A DNA stretch of 64,000 nt, from assembly GCA_029204225.1 (NCBI GenBank), contig CM055097.1, positions 37,675,106-37,739,105 on the forward strand, given 5' to 3'. Position 1 is the stretch's first letter, and every line of letters starts with the position of its first letter. Shown here piece by piece: positions 50,976 to 60,859 of this stretch. Source of the stretch: Diphasiastrum complanatum. Lineage: Eukaryota > Streptophyta > Lycopodiopsida > Lycopodiales > Lycopodiaceae. The position numbers were made by a program, and so were the translations under genes. The notes under the pieces were generated by a model. The model ran no database searches. It saw nothing but the letters and a program-made list of their open reading frames with translations, and was not told the DNA's origin.

Positions 50976-51500
50976 TGTAAAGAATAAAAAGCTATCCAAC
51001 TTGTCTATAGGGGTTGATGTGGAAAATCATCTTGCTTGTGTAGCTACAAAAATATCATTTTCTAGCATGTACAAACTCGCGCTACATGACATGCATAGTG
51101 TCTAGATGGTCATATTCACTTTGTTCCATTGTATACCACGAATTTTGGCTCTCCTATATATGTACATATCATTCTCATTCATATCTAATAATAAATCAAG
51201 CTTTGGTAATGTAATAATGTCAAAATTGGATCATGCTATTTTGCTTGTTTTGATATTCTCTCTCTAACTCGAGTAGAAGGTCTTCTTCATACATTCTTTT
51301 GCTTATGTATTTGCTCTATTTGTGAGGAATTAGTATTGCTTTGATCTGTAGCATTATAGATTGTGCTCTAGCCTCAAATCTTGTGGTAGATTGCAGGATT
51401 GCTCTACAGGTGTTCTATGTGCCATCACAAAGCATGGTCAAGATCATTCACACATTTCTTCTGGATCCCCACACGTGTGAACTTGCTAGAATTTTCACAT

Positions 51501-51513
51501 GGTATCAAAGCCA
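51501..51513 (+). other. Primer-binding site, tRNA-iMet type
   Basis: TGGTATCAAAGCC, one mismatch from the consensus, at the inner edge of the first LTR of the 2.65-kb element. Confidence 0.75.
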
Positions 51514-51852
51514 TACCATGCTTTGAATGCTACTAACATCAGGTGTATGAAGTTTTTTCTGTAAATTCAAGCTAGGAAGTTGTTTAGTAGTGTTTTGCCA
51601 TCTTTTCTTGAACAGTTTTTTGGTGAATGAGGTTAGAACTAATATTTTCAGTCCAGAACAGAGGATGTACGGAATTCTGACTTTTCACATGTGTGAAAAC
51701 CATAATACATCATTTGACTCTATCTCCTCTATGTTAGATCCAAAAATACTGACATTATAGCTTGTTGGAAAGCTAGAAGAGTCATCTTTTCATTGCAATA
51801 GTTTCATTTCATTCTGATGTTCCTAGTAGGAGTTATAAGCTCTTAAAGAGGG

Positions 51853-52437
51853 TTGGGAGAGACCCAAAATGGAAAAGAAAGGATAAGTGAAGGTGGTATT
51901 CATTCTATTCTACTCAACTATGGTTCTCTTTCTTTGTTTGATGATGTACCTTGCTTAGTTGAGATTTGCTTGTCTCAAAGATCAAGTAAGACTATTCTAG
52001 TTTTGAATGAAGTCTTTAGTTTGGAATTAATTCTTGTCATTTGTGACTTGATTATGTTTCCAAAACATCTAAAAAGCAAGATATTGTATCATCATTTTTA
52101 TGCTCTTAAATTGAGTAAGAGCAAGTATGAGTTTAGTACTCATAGTTTGAAAAAAGGAGTTTTTTCATGTTTTGAGCCATTTTGTGAATTTCTTTTGAGA
52201 GTAATTGAAATATCCAATGAGGACACTTACATCCTTAAGAAAGTATTTAGCGTCAATTTGTTCAAGTTTGAGTATGGTTTCAAGATTAGATCCATTTTGG
52301 ATAGAGTTCATAGTGTTTGGACTAGTGAAGCTAGTGAGCTTAATCTTGAATATTGCTCAAGGTACAATCTTGATCTATATGATCTTTGTGGTCATTATGG
52401 GGCTTGGAGGCCTCGGATTTTTCAGATTTTGGTGTAG
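51853..52437 (+). CDS. Unrecognised 194-codon open frame in LTR element
   Basis: The frame is open from 51853 to a TAG at 52435 but has no ATG at its left end (it begins with TTG); the first in-frame ATG is near 52050, within LVICDLIMFPKHLKSK. It is rich in Leu, Ser, Phe and Lys, with segments such as YALKLSKSKYEFSTHSLKKG and FEPFCEFLLRVIEI. I see no zinc knuckle, protease, RT or integrase motif, no signal peptide and no clear membrane span. It occupies most of the small interior between primer site and polypurine tract. It may be a captured or eroded reading frame. I do not assign a function and am unsure it is translated. Confidence 0.3.
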   Translation: MGETQNGKERISEGGIHSILLNYGSLSLFDDVPCLVEICLSQRSSKTILVLNEVFSLELILVICDLIMFPKHLKSKILYHHFYALKLSKSKYEFSTHSLKKGVFSCFEPFCEFLLRVIEISNEDTYILKKVFSVNLFKFEYGFKIRSILDRVHSVWTSEASELNLEYCSRYNLDLYDLCGHYGAWRPRIFQILV

Positions 52438-53805
52438 CCAACTTCATGCATGTGGACTTTGCAATCCCAGGATCGACATCAGACATGCAGGAGGTACATT
52501 GGCATAGTGGCAGTTTGGTGGAATTTTTTTCAAAGGCATTTGGAAAAGATTTCTGTCAAAGAGATCTTATCATGGCTATGGTAAGGGTGCTGCTATGATG
52601 GATTCTTTGATCATCTTCAATTCAAACCCAAAGCAAAAAATCCACACACAAAAAGTTTCTTCGTCAACAATTTGACCAACCTTGGAGGATTTTCAAGTTC
52701 AAGTGATCAAGCCAAGTTGATAACTTTTTAGGAGGAGTGTGAAGAATAAAAAGCTATCCAACTTGTCTATAGGGGTTGATGTGAAAAATCATCTTGCTTG
52801 TGTAGCTACAAGTTGTAAATATCATTTTCTAGCATGTACAAACTCGAGCTACATGACATGCATAGTGTCTAGATGGTCATATTCACTTTGTTCCATTGTA
52901 TATATCAAAGGTATGTGAATTGACCACATGACCTTGTAGATCTAGGCGAGTTTGAGTTAGGTAGATCTAGATTTGATGACATGCATAAAACTAGATGACA
53001 TGCAAAATTAGCTAGTGTGCATGCATGCAACATGCAAGTCAGTACAAATGTTCTACACATATCCAAGTCATCTAGGGAAGTTACATGCAAGTACTATTTG
53101 ACACATGCATGTAGTTTTGTAGGTTCATAGTTGAGAAATTGACATTTGGCAAAGTAGGTAGGAGTTAGGTGCAAATTCAGCATGCAAGTTGTTTGGTGTC
53201 GATATGGTAATAGTTTATACTTGATTAGATGTATGGAATGCACTGAATGCAAGGAGTACCACGAATTTTGGCTCTCCTATATATGTACATATCATTCTCA
53301 TTCATATCCAATGATGAATCAAGCTTTGGTAATGTCATAATGTCAAAATTGGATCTCATGCTATTTTGCATGTTTTGATATTCTCTCTCTAACTCGAGAT
53401 TGGTGTCTTCTTCATACATTATTTTTGGTTATGTATTCTCTCTATTTGTGAGAAATTAGTTTTGCTTTGATCTGTAGCATTCTAGATTGTGCTCTAGCCT
53501 CAGATCTGTTGGTAGATTGCAGGATTGCTCTACAGGTGATCTGTGTGCCACCATAAAGCATGGCCAAGATCATTCACACATTTGTTGTGGTTCCCCACAC
53601 GTGTGAAGTTGTTGGATTTTTCACACCTATGTTAGACCTACGTGGTTTGCCACATGGCAAACCCTAAGCTTGCAAGACTTGCCACGTGGTAGACCTACGT
53701 GGCTTTTCGCGTGGTAGCCTATGACAAGATTGGAAAATAGTAGATCTATGACATGCCTATGTCGCTTGCTACACAAGCCTATGGTAGTTCTACGTGGCTT
53801 ACGAC

Positions 53806-54739
53806 ATGGGTAGTATGTATATGTGTATGTCTACATGTATGTCTATATGTATGTGTATGTCTACGTGTATGTGTGTATGTCTATATGTATGTGTGTATGT
53901 CTATATGTATATGTATGTCTATATGTATGTGTATGCATATGTATATGTATATGTATATATATTTGTATATGTGTATGTGTACATGTATGCATATGTATAT
54001 CTATTTGTCTGTATGTACATGTGTATTGTATGTGTGTGCATGTGTATGTGTATTGTATGTGTGTGTATGTGTATGTGTATGACAGTATGTGTGTGTCTAT
54101 ATGTATGTGCATGTGCATGTGTATGTGTGTATATGTGTATGTATGTGTGTGTATGTCTGTATCTGTGTATGTCTGCATGTATATGTGTATGTGTATGTGA
54201 ATGAATGTATGCTTGTATGTGTATGTGTATGTATATGTGTGTATATGTACATGTATGTGTATGTATGTGTATATGTGTATGTGTATTTGTATGTATATGT
54301 ATGTATGTCTAGGTGTATGTCTATGTGTATGTATGTGTATTGTATGTGTGTGTATATGTATTTGTATGTGTATGCCTGTGTATGTGTATATGTATAAGTA
54401 TATGTATGTGTATGTGTATGTGTATTGTATGTGTATGTGTATGTGCATGTCTGTGTGCATATATGTGAATGTGTGTATATGTATGTGTATATGTATAAGT
54501 ATATGTATGTGTATGTGTATGTATATGTATGTATGTGTATCTATGTGCATGTGTATATGTATGTGTGTCTATATATGTATGTATCTATATTTGTGTGTAT
54601 ATATATGTTGTGTGTGTGTGTGTGTGTGTACATGTGTGTATGTGTAAGTGCATGCATATGTATACATATATGTATATGTGTATGTGTGTATATATGTATA
54701 TGTATGTGTATGTATATGTATATGTGTATGTGTATGTGA
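53806..54739. repeat. ATGT-rich microsatellite, about 0.93 kb
   Basis: A long imperfect array of GTAT/GTATGT/TGTATA words with a short pure (TG)n run (about 54606-54628). All six frames read long Tyr-Val-Cys-Met or His-Ile-Thr repeats, which are artefacts. The stretch 53626-53805 before it has several CCTACGTGG..TTGCCACATGG-like words. Confidence 0.95.
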
Positions 54740-55260
54740 TTCAGATGCAAGCTGGGGAGGAGATGTAGATACTTGTAAATCCACATCTTGATTTACATTC
54801 TTCTTCAACAGCAGTCCTATTTCTTGAAACAGTCGTAAGCAAACCTTTGTTGCTCTTTCCTCTACAGAAGTAAAATACATTACTGTTTCTCAAGCTATTA
54901 AAGAAGCAAACTGGTTGAGAAATCTACTGTCAGACATTAGTCTGAATTAGTACACTCCTATAATTGTTTACGTTGGAATTGCTTGGTACAAAGGCACAAC
55001 ATTTCAAAAAAGGATAACTCAAAATGTGTTTGAAAATTTCACAAAGAGTATACGAGAATTTTTGGATTTGGTTGTGAAGGAAGTGCTTGCACTCAAAGAA
55101 GAGCAAGCATATGTGTGATAGTCATAGTGCCATTGCCTTATCGGCCAACCCTAGATTTCACTCTAGGAGTAAGCACATTGAGATTCGATATCACTATGTA
55201 AGGAGTAAGATTCTCGACAGAGAGGTAAGCTTGGCGCACTATCAATGCATGATGGCTCAA
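54737..55260 (+). pseudogene. Copia RNase H, interrupted
   Basis: Directly after the microsatellite: DSDASWGGDVDTCKSTS, then SRKQTFVALSSTEVKYITVS, QAIKEANWLRNLLSDIS, and later DSHSAIALSANPRFHSRSK and HIEIRYHYVRSKILDREVSL. This is the normal Copia RNase H order, with D-x-D-x-A-[GS]-W at the start. About 130 bp (54985-55115) between the two halves is foreign, and stops interrupt the first half. RT is absent upstream, where the microsatellite begins within a few bases of the domain start. Confidence 0.8.
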
Positions 55261-55353
55261 ATAAGAGAAAATCCATCATATCTTTTGTTAAAAATTCACA
55301 ATTCTAGCTTGACTAGTTTTTGGTCATATGACTTGTAAATAGTTAGATGGTCA

Positions 55354-55979
55354 TGATGTGGCTTGTCACACGTGCCAAATAGCATAGGATTCCATTCATA
55401 AGGATGTTCTCAAGTAGACCTAAGTGATAGAACCTTTGGAATGAGTCCAAATCATGCTTTGATACAAGAGAGAAAAAGTAGGAGCTATTTCTGGTAATTT
55501 TTGCATTGTTGAGGGGATCTCCAAGATTCCAACCCTAACTTGGTAGGGATGAAAGATCCACCAAAACTAGCATTAGGGATAGGTTTAGGGCTACTCATAC
55601 CTTCCCAAAACCATGATGGATCATGTATATATAGGTGATGATATCTCAACAAAATCAATCAAGCAATTTCATGATTTTTCTCTCATATTGGTACAATTGC
55701 TCTCTATGTTCATAATTGTTTGAGTTTTTGTGATTCCTAATGATTATAGGATTGAATGTAGGTCTGGTGTACAGTACTCAGACTGTGGGAGGCCGTACTT
55801 TCACACGTGTGAAGGCTTCTTCAAGGATTTGGGCCATTTAGTGAGGTTCAAGCATAGATTCTTGATGGATTTTGATGGTCCAAGTTGTGCTAATCTTATG
55901 AGATCATAATCTCTTGTTTCCCTCATCATTTCAAGTGTTTTAGGATCCTTATTTGCTATAATTTTAACATGGCATCAGA
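55354..55979 (+). repeat. Probable LTR
   Basis: Starts TGATGTGGCTTGTCACACG and ends ...AATTTTAACA immediately before TGGCATCAGAGCC. It does not resemble the LTR at 57665. No partner copy is seen. Confidence 0.5.
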
Positions 55980-55992
55980 GCCTAAAGGCTGA
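55980..55992 (+). other. Primer-binding site, tRNA-iMet type
   Basis: TGGCATCAGAGCC, the same one-base variant as the site at 1602-1614. Confidence 0.7.
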
Positions 55993-56523
55993 AATGAGCT
56001 AAATCCTTGTTTATCATTCAATTTGATCACAATTTTTTATCTAAAACTTGTGTAGATTGGATCTTAGCATCTGGATTCTAGAACTCAAAGTGAGTCAATT
56101 CCATTGGAGATTGGTGTTATGTGACTTCATTTGCAGGTGTTTCGGTGTCTAAAACCAGAGGCAAAGTTGAATTCAAGTCACATTACCAAGATAGCAACTT
56201 TTGCTTGCTCCAAGCATTGATTTCTAAGCGAGTTTTGGAGGTGATTTCATAGAGGAGGCTTTCTAGCATTCAAGGAGAGGGAAGATCAGAGATTTGGGGA
56301 CTCTTCAAGGCTGTTCTAAGGTGTAAAGGACACCTCCTAAAGTGATTTAGGTTCAGTCCAACCATTGCTTGACCTATGCATCAAATTAGATCAATTTTTC
56401 ATCAATTTTTGTTTGTGATTGGATAGTAGATTTTGTTGCATCCTCATTAAGTTCCATTTAGATCTTTTACAAGTGATTTTGGAAGTATATTAGGTTGCTG
56501 AAATTCACTCTTGATCAGATCAT

Positions 56524-57540
56524 TTGGAAGCTTTTATGTTCTTATTAGAAAGAGGGGCAATTCTACTAGTCTACTACGGTGAGAAGAAGGTTGGAAGATA
56601 TGCTCACGATAGAAATTGTGCCCTACCTGGCTTGAAGTCATCTACTTCTACTTTATGGTATGAAGTCGGGCCACAAATCCCAGTTCCAGTCATGCCGCAA
56701 TTCTTTCCTCAGCACCAAGAAGAGACAGGAATAGATACGGGGTTAGATGCAGGCATAGACCAGGGTGGAGCACTTGATATACCACAAACAATAGACACTC
56801 AGTTTGCTGAAGCCGGTCCATCTTCATCAGGGGCCAGAGTGTTATTTTAAAAACCGGTCACCATCAAGGACCAAATTCAAAATTATTTACACCAGCATCC
56901 GCATATGTCCTCGAGGGGTGGATGGGTTATTAAGCTCAAAACCTCTGAGATAGAGGTCGGAAAGGAATTGGATAGGCTACCCGCATTGGGAGAGCAGCCA
57001 ACATGGCACACAACCATTTTTGAGAAAGCTCCAGATTCTATTACGAGCTATGTTGCCAGCCCTAGCCAATTGTGAGTCGATCCTTATTATTTGCCGAGGT
57101 CACGTCGCAATAAATGAAAAGATTTGGGTGTACCAGTGGGTCAAGTCACAATCCACACCCCAAATTGGCCCATCATTCATCAAGTTTATAATTGACAAAT
57201 ATTCGTGGATTTTCTCAGAGCCCTCCAATTTTATGGTGCTGAGTACCGCAACTCGCCAGACCCACCTATGCGGCAATCGCTATCTTTGCCAATGATTTGT
57301 CCAAGTTGGCATCCACTGCTATGAGATGGAATGATTGCCTACCACCTTTGGCATTCAATCCAAATCTTCCCATGGCGTCAGATAAAGTCCAAGACCAGCT
57401 ACCGATCGCAAGACTATATTATCGTGCAGCCATGTTGGAAGGTTCTTGGGAATCAAGATTTGTGGCCTGAATAGCTTCCAATTGGATTGTCGGAGCCAAT
57501 AAGTGTTTTTTTCTACACAAACACGACTTTAATACAAATC
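56524..57540 (+). pseudogene. Unrecognised coding relic next to an LTR
   Basis: A plus-strand frame from about 56524 reads ERGAILLVYYGEKKVGRYAH, YEVGPQIPVPVMPQFFPQHQ and a Gly/Asp/Ser-rich linker to a stop at 56848. The same frame continues with KDQIQNYLHQHPHMSSRGGW, KTSEIEVGKELDRLPALGEQ and ITSYVASPSQL. Other frames then give PSFIKFIIDKYSWIFSEPSN and LPIARLYYRAAMLEGSWESR. Length (over 300 codons) and amino-acid texture suggest a once-real protein with at least two frame changes. I cannot place it in gag, pol or a host family. It ends about 0.1 kb before a polypurine tract and LTR, so it is the 3' part of an LTR element. Confidence 0.5.
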
Positions 57541-57652
57541 ACCTGGAATTCATGGAGACGGTGTAGTACCATCTCATCAAGGTATGATGCGAACAGAACC
57601 AGAGCCCGAAGTGAATAATCTCACGAGGTGTCGTGGAACCGCCACCAGTTTT

Positions 57653-58472
57653 GGTGGGAGATACTGTTGGAGGGTTTTCGGATCCCAAGGCAACCCTAAC
57701 CCTAGTTAATAAGTAAGGGGAATTTGGCACTCTGCGTGTGTAAGTCCAACCCGATGATCACATAGTTATTTGATAATTAGAAAGTTAATAAAAGGACTTT
57801 AGGCCTTTTTGCGGGACTTTTAATGTCGCGGGCCTAAATGTCAAGTTAGTGAATAAAGTTGGGACTCTCACCAAAATTGGTTCAAATTCAAATTCAAATT
57901 GGTTCCCTCCAATTTTGAATGGGTTCTCACTCTTTTTAAGTTTGAATAGTTAGGGAGGTAGAAATGGGCCAATAGGATTTTGAGGCCAAGGCCCTCCTTC
58001 CTAATATAAATAGGGGCAAAATCGAATTTGCTACACATGTTCATATCCTCATTTCAATACAAGCAGATTGGTTCTCTTATGGAATGGATTTGTGAATGTC
58101 CTTGCTCTCTATCTTTTTCCTCCATCTCTCATACTTTTGCTGTATTGCTAATTGTTGGATCTAATTATTATTGGGATTGCATGTTCTTATGCTTTTTGTG
58201 AGAGAGAAAGGGAGAGAGAGAAAGAGTAAGCTATCTTCATTGTGGAATGTAGTGTTAATGGATGCACAGGGTTAATGGTTGTAGTGTTAATGCTTAGGGT
58301 TAATGGATGTTAGAGTTAGATGTGGATTTTCCATTCATGCTGAAATCTGAGATATGCTATCGCTCTCATGGGAACGAACCTATGCGTGACAACTAACTTC
58401 ATCTCCTCGATGTTAGAATGCTTAGATCTTGGGTTGAGGATGGGCTAGGAAAGAAACCCACTACAATTTTAT
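57653..58472 (+). repeat. Polypurine tract and LTR, plus orientation
   Basis: GGTGGGAGATAC followed by TGTTGGAGGGTTTTCGG (TG at 57665) is a classic retroelement 3' end. The LTR matches, inverted, 58789-59630 and 46821-47670; shared parts include the AAGGCAACCCTAACCCTAG start and the GGGTTAATGG..TTAGGGTTAATGG motifs. The match to the inverted copies stops near 58472. Confidence 0.8.
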
Positions 58473-58788
58473 TTTCAGTTTTTAGTGGGCATATGTTACT
58501 ACGTCTTTAATATTATGCTTTTACTTTTTCTTCCTCTTTTTGAGTTATCAAATTTGGTGCTTTTTGAATGGCCCAACATTTTGAAACATGCCAAAGAATG
58601 AGAACCAAATTTATGGATAAATTTCGAAGAAAAATGCCATAAAGAAACAAATTTAAAAAAGGCAGCTCACTCAACTCTGCTTTCTAGATTTGTTGTTTCT
58701 AAATTTGTTTGGCTTTTTTTTTCCAAAAAAATGCTGAATCTTGAAAAACCACAGGTTTTCAATTTTGAAAGAATTCCTGCCGAGATTA
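58473..58788. other. Spacer between inverted LTR copies, no gene
   Basis: A/T-rich sequence of about 0.3 kb with no recognised element. Confidence 0.5.
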
Positions 58789-59630
58789 TAGATCCAGTCG
58801 TAGGTGCCTCTACATGAGCTTCGGAAAGAAAGCAATACGCGAAAAACAAAAGGAAAAATTGTAGTGGGTTTCTTTCCTAACCTATCCTCAACCCAAGAGC
58901 TAAGCATTCTAGCATCAAGGAGATGAAGTTAGTTGTCATGCGTAGGTTTGTTCCGATGAGAGCGATAGCATATCTCAGATTTCAGCATGATGAGAGATCC
59001 ACATCTAACTCTAACATCCATTAACCCTAAGCATTAACACTACAACCATTAACCCCTACGCATCCATTAACAGTGTATTCCACAATGAAGATAGCTTACT
59101 CTTTCTCTCTCAAAAAAGCATAAGAACAATGCAATCCAATAATAATCAGATCCAACAAAAACAACAAAAGTATGAGAGATGGAGGTAAAAGATAGAGAGC
59201 AAGGACATTCACACATCCATTCCATAAGAGAACCAACCTGCTTGTATTGAAAATGAGGATATGAACATGTGTATCAAACTCGAGTTTGCCCCTATTTATA
59301 GTAGAGAGGAGGGCCTTGGCCTCAAAATCCTATTGGCCATTTCTACCTCCATAACTATTCAAACTTAAAAAAGAGTGGGAACCCGTTCAAAATTGGAGGG
59401 ACCCAATTTGAATTTGAATTTGAACCAATTCTGGTGAGAGTCCCAACTTATTCGACTACTTGACATTTAGGCTCGCGACATTAAAAGTCCCGTAAAAAGA
59501 CCTAAAGTCCTTTAATTAACTTTCTAATTATCAAATAACTATGTGATCAACATACACATGCAAGGTGCCAAATCGCTCTCACTTATTAACTAGGGTTAGG
59601 GTTGCCTTGGGATTTGCAAACCCTCCAACA
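58789..59630 (-). repeat. LTR, minus orientation (block A, copy 3)
   Basis: Matches 46821-47670 throughout, with small indels. It is the inverted partner of 57665-58472. Confidence 0.8.
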
Positions 59631-60281
59631 CGCCCAGATTCTCAATCCACTATATAAGTAGTTAATTCAAATCGTTGTACAAGTTCTCTCTTCAATTTCA
59701 ATACAAGCATGTTGGCCCTCTTATGGAATGGATCAGGAATGTCCTTGCTCTCTATCTCTCTTCCTCCATCTTTCATGCAACTTTATCACATTCGATATCA
59801 CCGAGAGATTGACTTAGATTCTTATCATGCTAGGTTTATCCATCTTATATCTCACCACAGAACATACCACTGCAAGAAATTACACTAGCTACAAAGCGTT
59901 AATATTCATGTTTAGACAACAAGCAATGTTTAGTTGTTTAACAATTAAATCTTATATAACAATAAGAACTGGATGAAGGATCAAAGATCATAATCAACTC
60001 GATTCATCTACTGTGTATGACAGAACACTGAAGTCTCAAAATTACATACACTCTCAACAATAGAACAGAATAAGACACAAACTCTCGATGATCCATTATA
60101 ATAAAAAAGTAGTTACATATAGGAACATGTTTGAATTTGGAACACCCTTTAAACAGAAGGGCATGACGTTCTATATAATAAAAGCTTCTCCAATCTAAAC
60201 TAATAAGGTATTGACATGTGTACAAGTTGCTGAGTTGGTACTCTACCATGTCATTCTAAGCTAATTACATGATTGCATGTG
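59631..60281. repeat. Remainder of block A, copy 3
   Basis: Near-identical to 47671-48320, leading directly into block B at 60282. Confidence 0.85.
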
Positions 60282-60553
60282 TATATTCGCAATTGTAGAA
60301 AGAGTCGCAAATGCTTCGACTGAATTATAGAATATTTGGGATTCAGTCTTATCCATTTATTAGGACAGTGTCACTTTATATGTTCTTCCATTAAAGTGTA
60401 TTTCTTCATAGGGTCTTCGACGTAAGGCCTTCAACATGTATTTCTTCATATAATGCTTCCTTAGTCTTCTTATGTATTTGAATTCGATTAAGTAAAGTTG
60501 AACATATTGTTTTATGACTTTACTAGGGTATCACAATTCATTATATATGTGAC

Positions 60554-60859
60554 TTGATTCAAAATTTGTCGTTGCTTGGTGCAAAGTACTTATTACTTTT
60601 GTCGACGAAATTTTTGAGAAGAACAATTGTTTATTTCATTAAGCAAAAATTGGAGATTTTAAACCTCTTCATACGATTCAAGGAGCATGCAAAACTCGAA
60701 ACTAGTAAAAGAATCAAAGCACTAACGTCAGCAACGGGGGAGAATACATCTCAACCAAATTCAATGAGTATTGTCTTAGCAAAGGCATTGAGCAATAATT
60801 TATTACTTCTTATTCACCTCAGCCGAATGGACTTGCTAAAAGGATCGAATCTTAATTGA
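60554..60859 (+). pseudogene. Copia integrase core fragment, copy 3
   Basis: Same as copy 1, including the frame slip after the IKALTSATGENTSQ segment that removes the D-N-G-G-E-Y motif. It shares this lesion with copy 1, while copy 2 lacks it. Confidence 0.8.

Larger units (their letters stand above)
50976..53625 (+). mobile_element. Non-autonomous LTR element (2.65 kb) with unknown ORF
   Basis: LTRs at 50976-51500 and 52738-53625 both start TG(T)..GAAGAATAAAAAGC-like sequence and end in TTTTCA(CA). An iMet-type primer site TGGTATCAAAGCC lies at 51501-51513 and a purine tract TAGGAGGAG just before the second LTR. The interior is only about 1.24 kb and has no gag or pol motif. The second LTR carries about 345 bp (roughly 52912-53257) absent from the first. 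If the LTR ends two bases earlier (53623), the flanks CAGCT and CACCT form a 4-of-5 target-site match. Confidence 0.8.

Noticed and set aside
53861-54647. Long open frames of up to 229 codons on both strands
   Set aside because: They are produced by the ATGT microsatellite: every frame reads simple Tyr/Val/Cys/Met or His/Ile/Thr repeats, with no start context.
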